Shown here: positions 10,712 to 11,944 of the stretch, in pieces
How the letters are laid out: each line of letters opens with the position of its first letter
How positions within the stretch are numbered: position 1 is the stretch's first letter
Source of the DNA: Oscillospiraceae bacterium
Lineage (GTDB): Bacteria; Bacillota; Clostridia; Oscillospirales; Ruminococcaceae
Reading direction: 5' to 3'
NCBI GenBank assembly: GCA_022511485.1
Contig: JAFLUJ010000069.1
Location: 1 to 11,944, forward strand
Length of the DNA stretch: 11,944 bases
Notes under the pieces: generated by a model
The model's input: only the letters and a program-made list of their open reading frames with translations
Databases searched by the model: none
Told to the model about the DNA's origin: nothing
Position numbers and translations under genes: made by a program

Positions 10712-11890
10712 ATGATGACTATAATGAAAAATATAAAGGCTAATTTATTAGCCGCTTTGAAAAGTCTTTCAAAGGTTTTGTACGAAAATATCAAGCTCAT
10801 AATGATCGGTATGATACTGATACTTATGATAATTGCCGGTGCTATTCTTGTAAGCCTTTATTTTGGCGGAGATGTTGTGAGACAGCTTACTATTACCGAG
10901 ATCAAAGGCATTGCTTATATTACAAGAGGCACAAAAAAGCTTTCCGCAGGAAAAGGCACAAAGCTTATGAGCGGAGATATTATTTCTACCAATGAGAAAA
11001 GTACTGTCAGGATAAGTCTTGACGATGATAAGTACATCTTTATTGAACCGGATTCCTCTGTGTACATATATTTTACAGATATTGCTTCCGAGGGAGATAT
11101 TTCTGTAAATTTAAGCAGGGGAGCGGCTATTTGCGAGCTTAATGAAAAGCTGAAGAAAAAAGCTACGTTCAATCTTAAGACCCCTAACAGTATCGTTTCA
11201 GTCAGGGGAACGGTTTTCCGTGCCCAGTTTGACTATATGGAAAGCTATTCGGACAGCAGGGGTGTCGAGCTTGCTAATGTTATGATCACTCAGGTCCAGA
11301 ATTTTGATGGTTCTGTCAATCTCCAGCTTTACGACAGCAGCAGAGATCCTTTTGATCTTCCTAAGCTGCTTGTGGAGCGCACATCCGCTCAGATGATAAC
11401 CGCTGACGATGTTTGCCAGTATGGCTATCTCAATTATGATATTGACCTTGGCTCGATCAATGAAGACGCTCTCCATGAGATCCTGAGAGCCAGCAATGAA
11501 AAGGAGCTTGCATTTTCCCACAACGAGATAAATGCTGCCTATAAGCATGTCGTTGAGGAAAACAGACAGACCGGAACGGTGACGGAGATCTCCACCGAAG
11601 CTTCATCGGAGGAAATTTTCATAACAACGACGGTAACAACTACTACTGAGGCAACAACGGAGGAATCCGCAACAACTACCACACCTCCGGAATCTACAGA
11701 GGAAAGCTCCGGCGGCACTTTAAGATCCACGGCGAAAACCTACGAATACACCACATATTCCGGAATCAAATGGTGGGAGCTTACAGGCAATACCAATACC
11801 GATCTGGACGATTATGATGATTGGTTTACGGAGGAAACCAGTATTCCTTTTGAGGCTGTTACTACAGTTCCTGACATTCCGGAGGAATAA
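10712..11890 (+). CDS. Membrane-anchored FecR-domain protein with Thr-rich stalk
   Basis: 392 residues from ATG 10712. The start is uncertain: ATG 10715, TTG 10703 (AAAGG 10 nt upstream) and GTG 10649 are also in frame; GTG is least likely because it has no ribosome site and falls in the structured leader. A basic cytoplasmic N-terminus (~27 residues) is followed by one membrane helix (~28-51, LIMIGMILILMIIAGAILV). Residues ~62-175 match the FecR domain: KGIAYITRGTKKL, GDIISTNEKSTVRISLDD, then TPNSIVSVRGTVF, its most conserved segment. A mixed helical region follows, then a Thr/Glu/Ser-rich stalk (~288-335) and an acidic, aromatic C-terminus (DLDDYDDWF). FecR domains in Gram-negatives transmit signals to ECF sigma factors. 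Here there is no TonB receptor and no adjacent sigma gene, so an extracellular scaffold or sensor role is equally likely. The C-terminus has no sortase motif. Confidence 0.85.
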   Translation: MMTIMKNIKANLLAALKSLSKVLYENIKLIMIGMILILMIIAGAILVSLYFGGDVVRQLTITEIKGIAYITRGTKKLSAGKGTKLMSGDIISTNEKSTVRISLDDDKYIFIEPDSSVYIYFTDIASEGDISVNLSRGAAICELNEKLKKKATFNLKTPNSIVSVRGTVFRAQFDYMESYSDSRGVELANVMITQVQNFDGSVNLQLYDSSRDPFDLPKLLVERTSAQMITADDVCQYGYLNYDIDLGSINEDALHEILRASNEKELAFSHNEINAAYKHVVEENRQTGTVTEISTEASSEEIFITTTVTTTTEATTEESATTTTPPESTEESSGGTLRSTAKTYEYTTYSGIKWWELTGNTNTDLDDYDDWFTEETSIPFEAVTTVPDIPEE

Positions 11891-11944
11891 AGGCAACACC
11901 GCACAACTACCGCCTGACAGCTTTGCACGTCATATACTTGCATA
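11891..11944. other. Short non-coding tail at the right edge
   Basis: The 54 nt after the FecR stop contain no terminator hairpin with a T run and no start of a recognisable gene. It is richer in C and A than the neighbouring coding sequence (GGCAACACCGCACAACTACC). It may be the edge of a repeat or the beginning of another transcription unit, but this cannot be decided from the window. Confidence 0.3.

Noticed and set aside
10695..10742. Fifteen-codon frame overlapping the FecR gene start
   Set aside because: The only purine-rich site is 3 nt from its ATG, too close, and the frame fully overlaps the larger gene.
1..11890. Functional pairing of the sigma factor with the FecR-domain protein
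   Set aside because: FecR proteins can regulate ECF sigmas, but these genes are over 9 kb apart, in opposite orientation, with unrelated units between, so the window gives no support.

Overview
The window suggests a low-to-moderate GC anaerobic Firmicute, most likely a gut or rumen clostridial lineage of the Ruminococcus / Oscillospiraceae type. The grounds are strong AGGAGG-like ribosome sites, sigma-A promoters of the TTGACA-17-TATAAT kind, a CE2-type acetyl esterase, an extracellular Big2 + CAP protein, a Thr-rich surface stalk and an oxygen-sensitive radical SAM enzyme. It looks like ordinary chromosome. No transposase, integrase, rRNA, tRNA or CRISPR array was seen.

Layout, left to right. 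(1) 1-1318, minus: 5' part of a sigma-70/ECF-type sigma factor with an unusual C-terminal extension; it runs off the left edge. (2) 1427-4087, minus: a secreted CAP-domain protein with its own promoter and terminator, preceded by a two-gene unit (YbgC-like thioesterase then CE2-like SGNH esterase, 11 nt apart). (3) 4118-5518, plus: a B12-binding-type radical SAM enzyme, divergent from the thioesterase. (4) 5522-7542, minus: an ABC-F ATPase of the YdiF type with a consensus promoter, ending 3 nt from the radical SAM stop. (5) 7557-8963, minus: a consensus promoter, a ~160-nt unusual leader, a 42-codon small gene and a translationally coupled unknown gene, closed by a clear terminator. (6) 9029-9829, plus: a membrane-anchored permuted papain-fold (YiiX-like) protein. 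(7) 9826-10561, minus: an HD-domain phosphohydrolase whose stop codon shares TTAA with the previous gene's stop. (8) 10596-11890, plus: a membrane-anchored FecR-domain protein with a Thr-rich stalk and a structured leader. The last 54 nt hold no recognisable gene.

Most genes look like independent transcription units. Seven sigma-A-type promoters could be placed, all with exactly 17-bp spacers. Two divergent pairs and two very tight convergent pairs mean some terminators appear to lie inside the neighbouring, oppositely oriented gene.

The least explained part, and the best candidate for something undescribed, is 7603-8963. It holds two co-translated proteins of unknown function behind a leader with a GC-rich double hairpin. 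The same leader has two 10-nt blocks able to mask the ribosome site of the small gene, and a 34-codon open frame that begins at the predicted transcription start.
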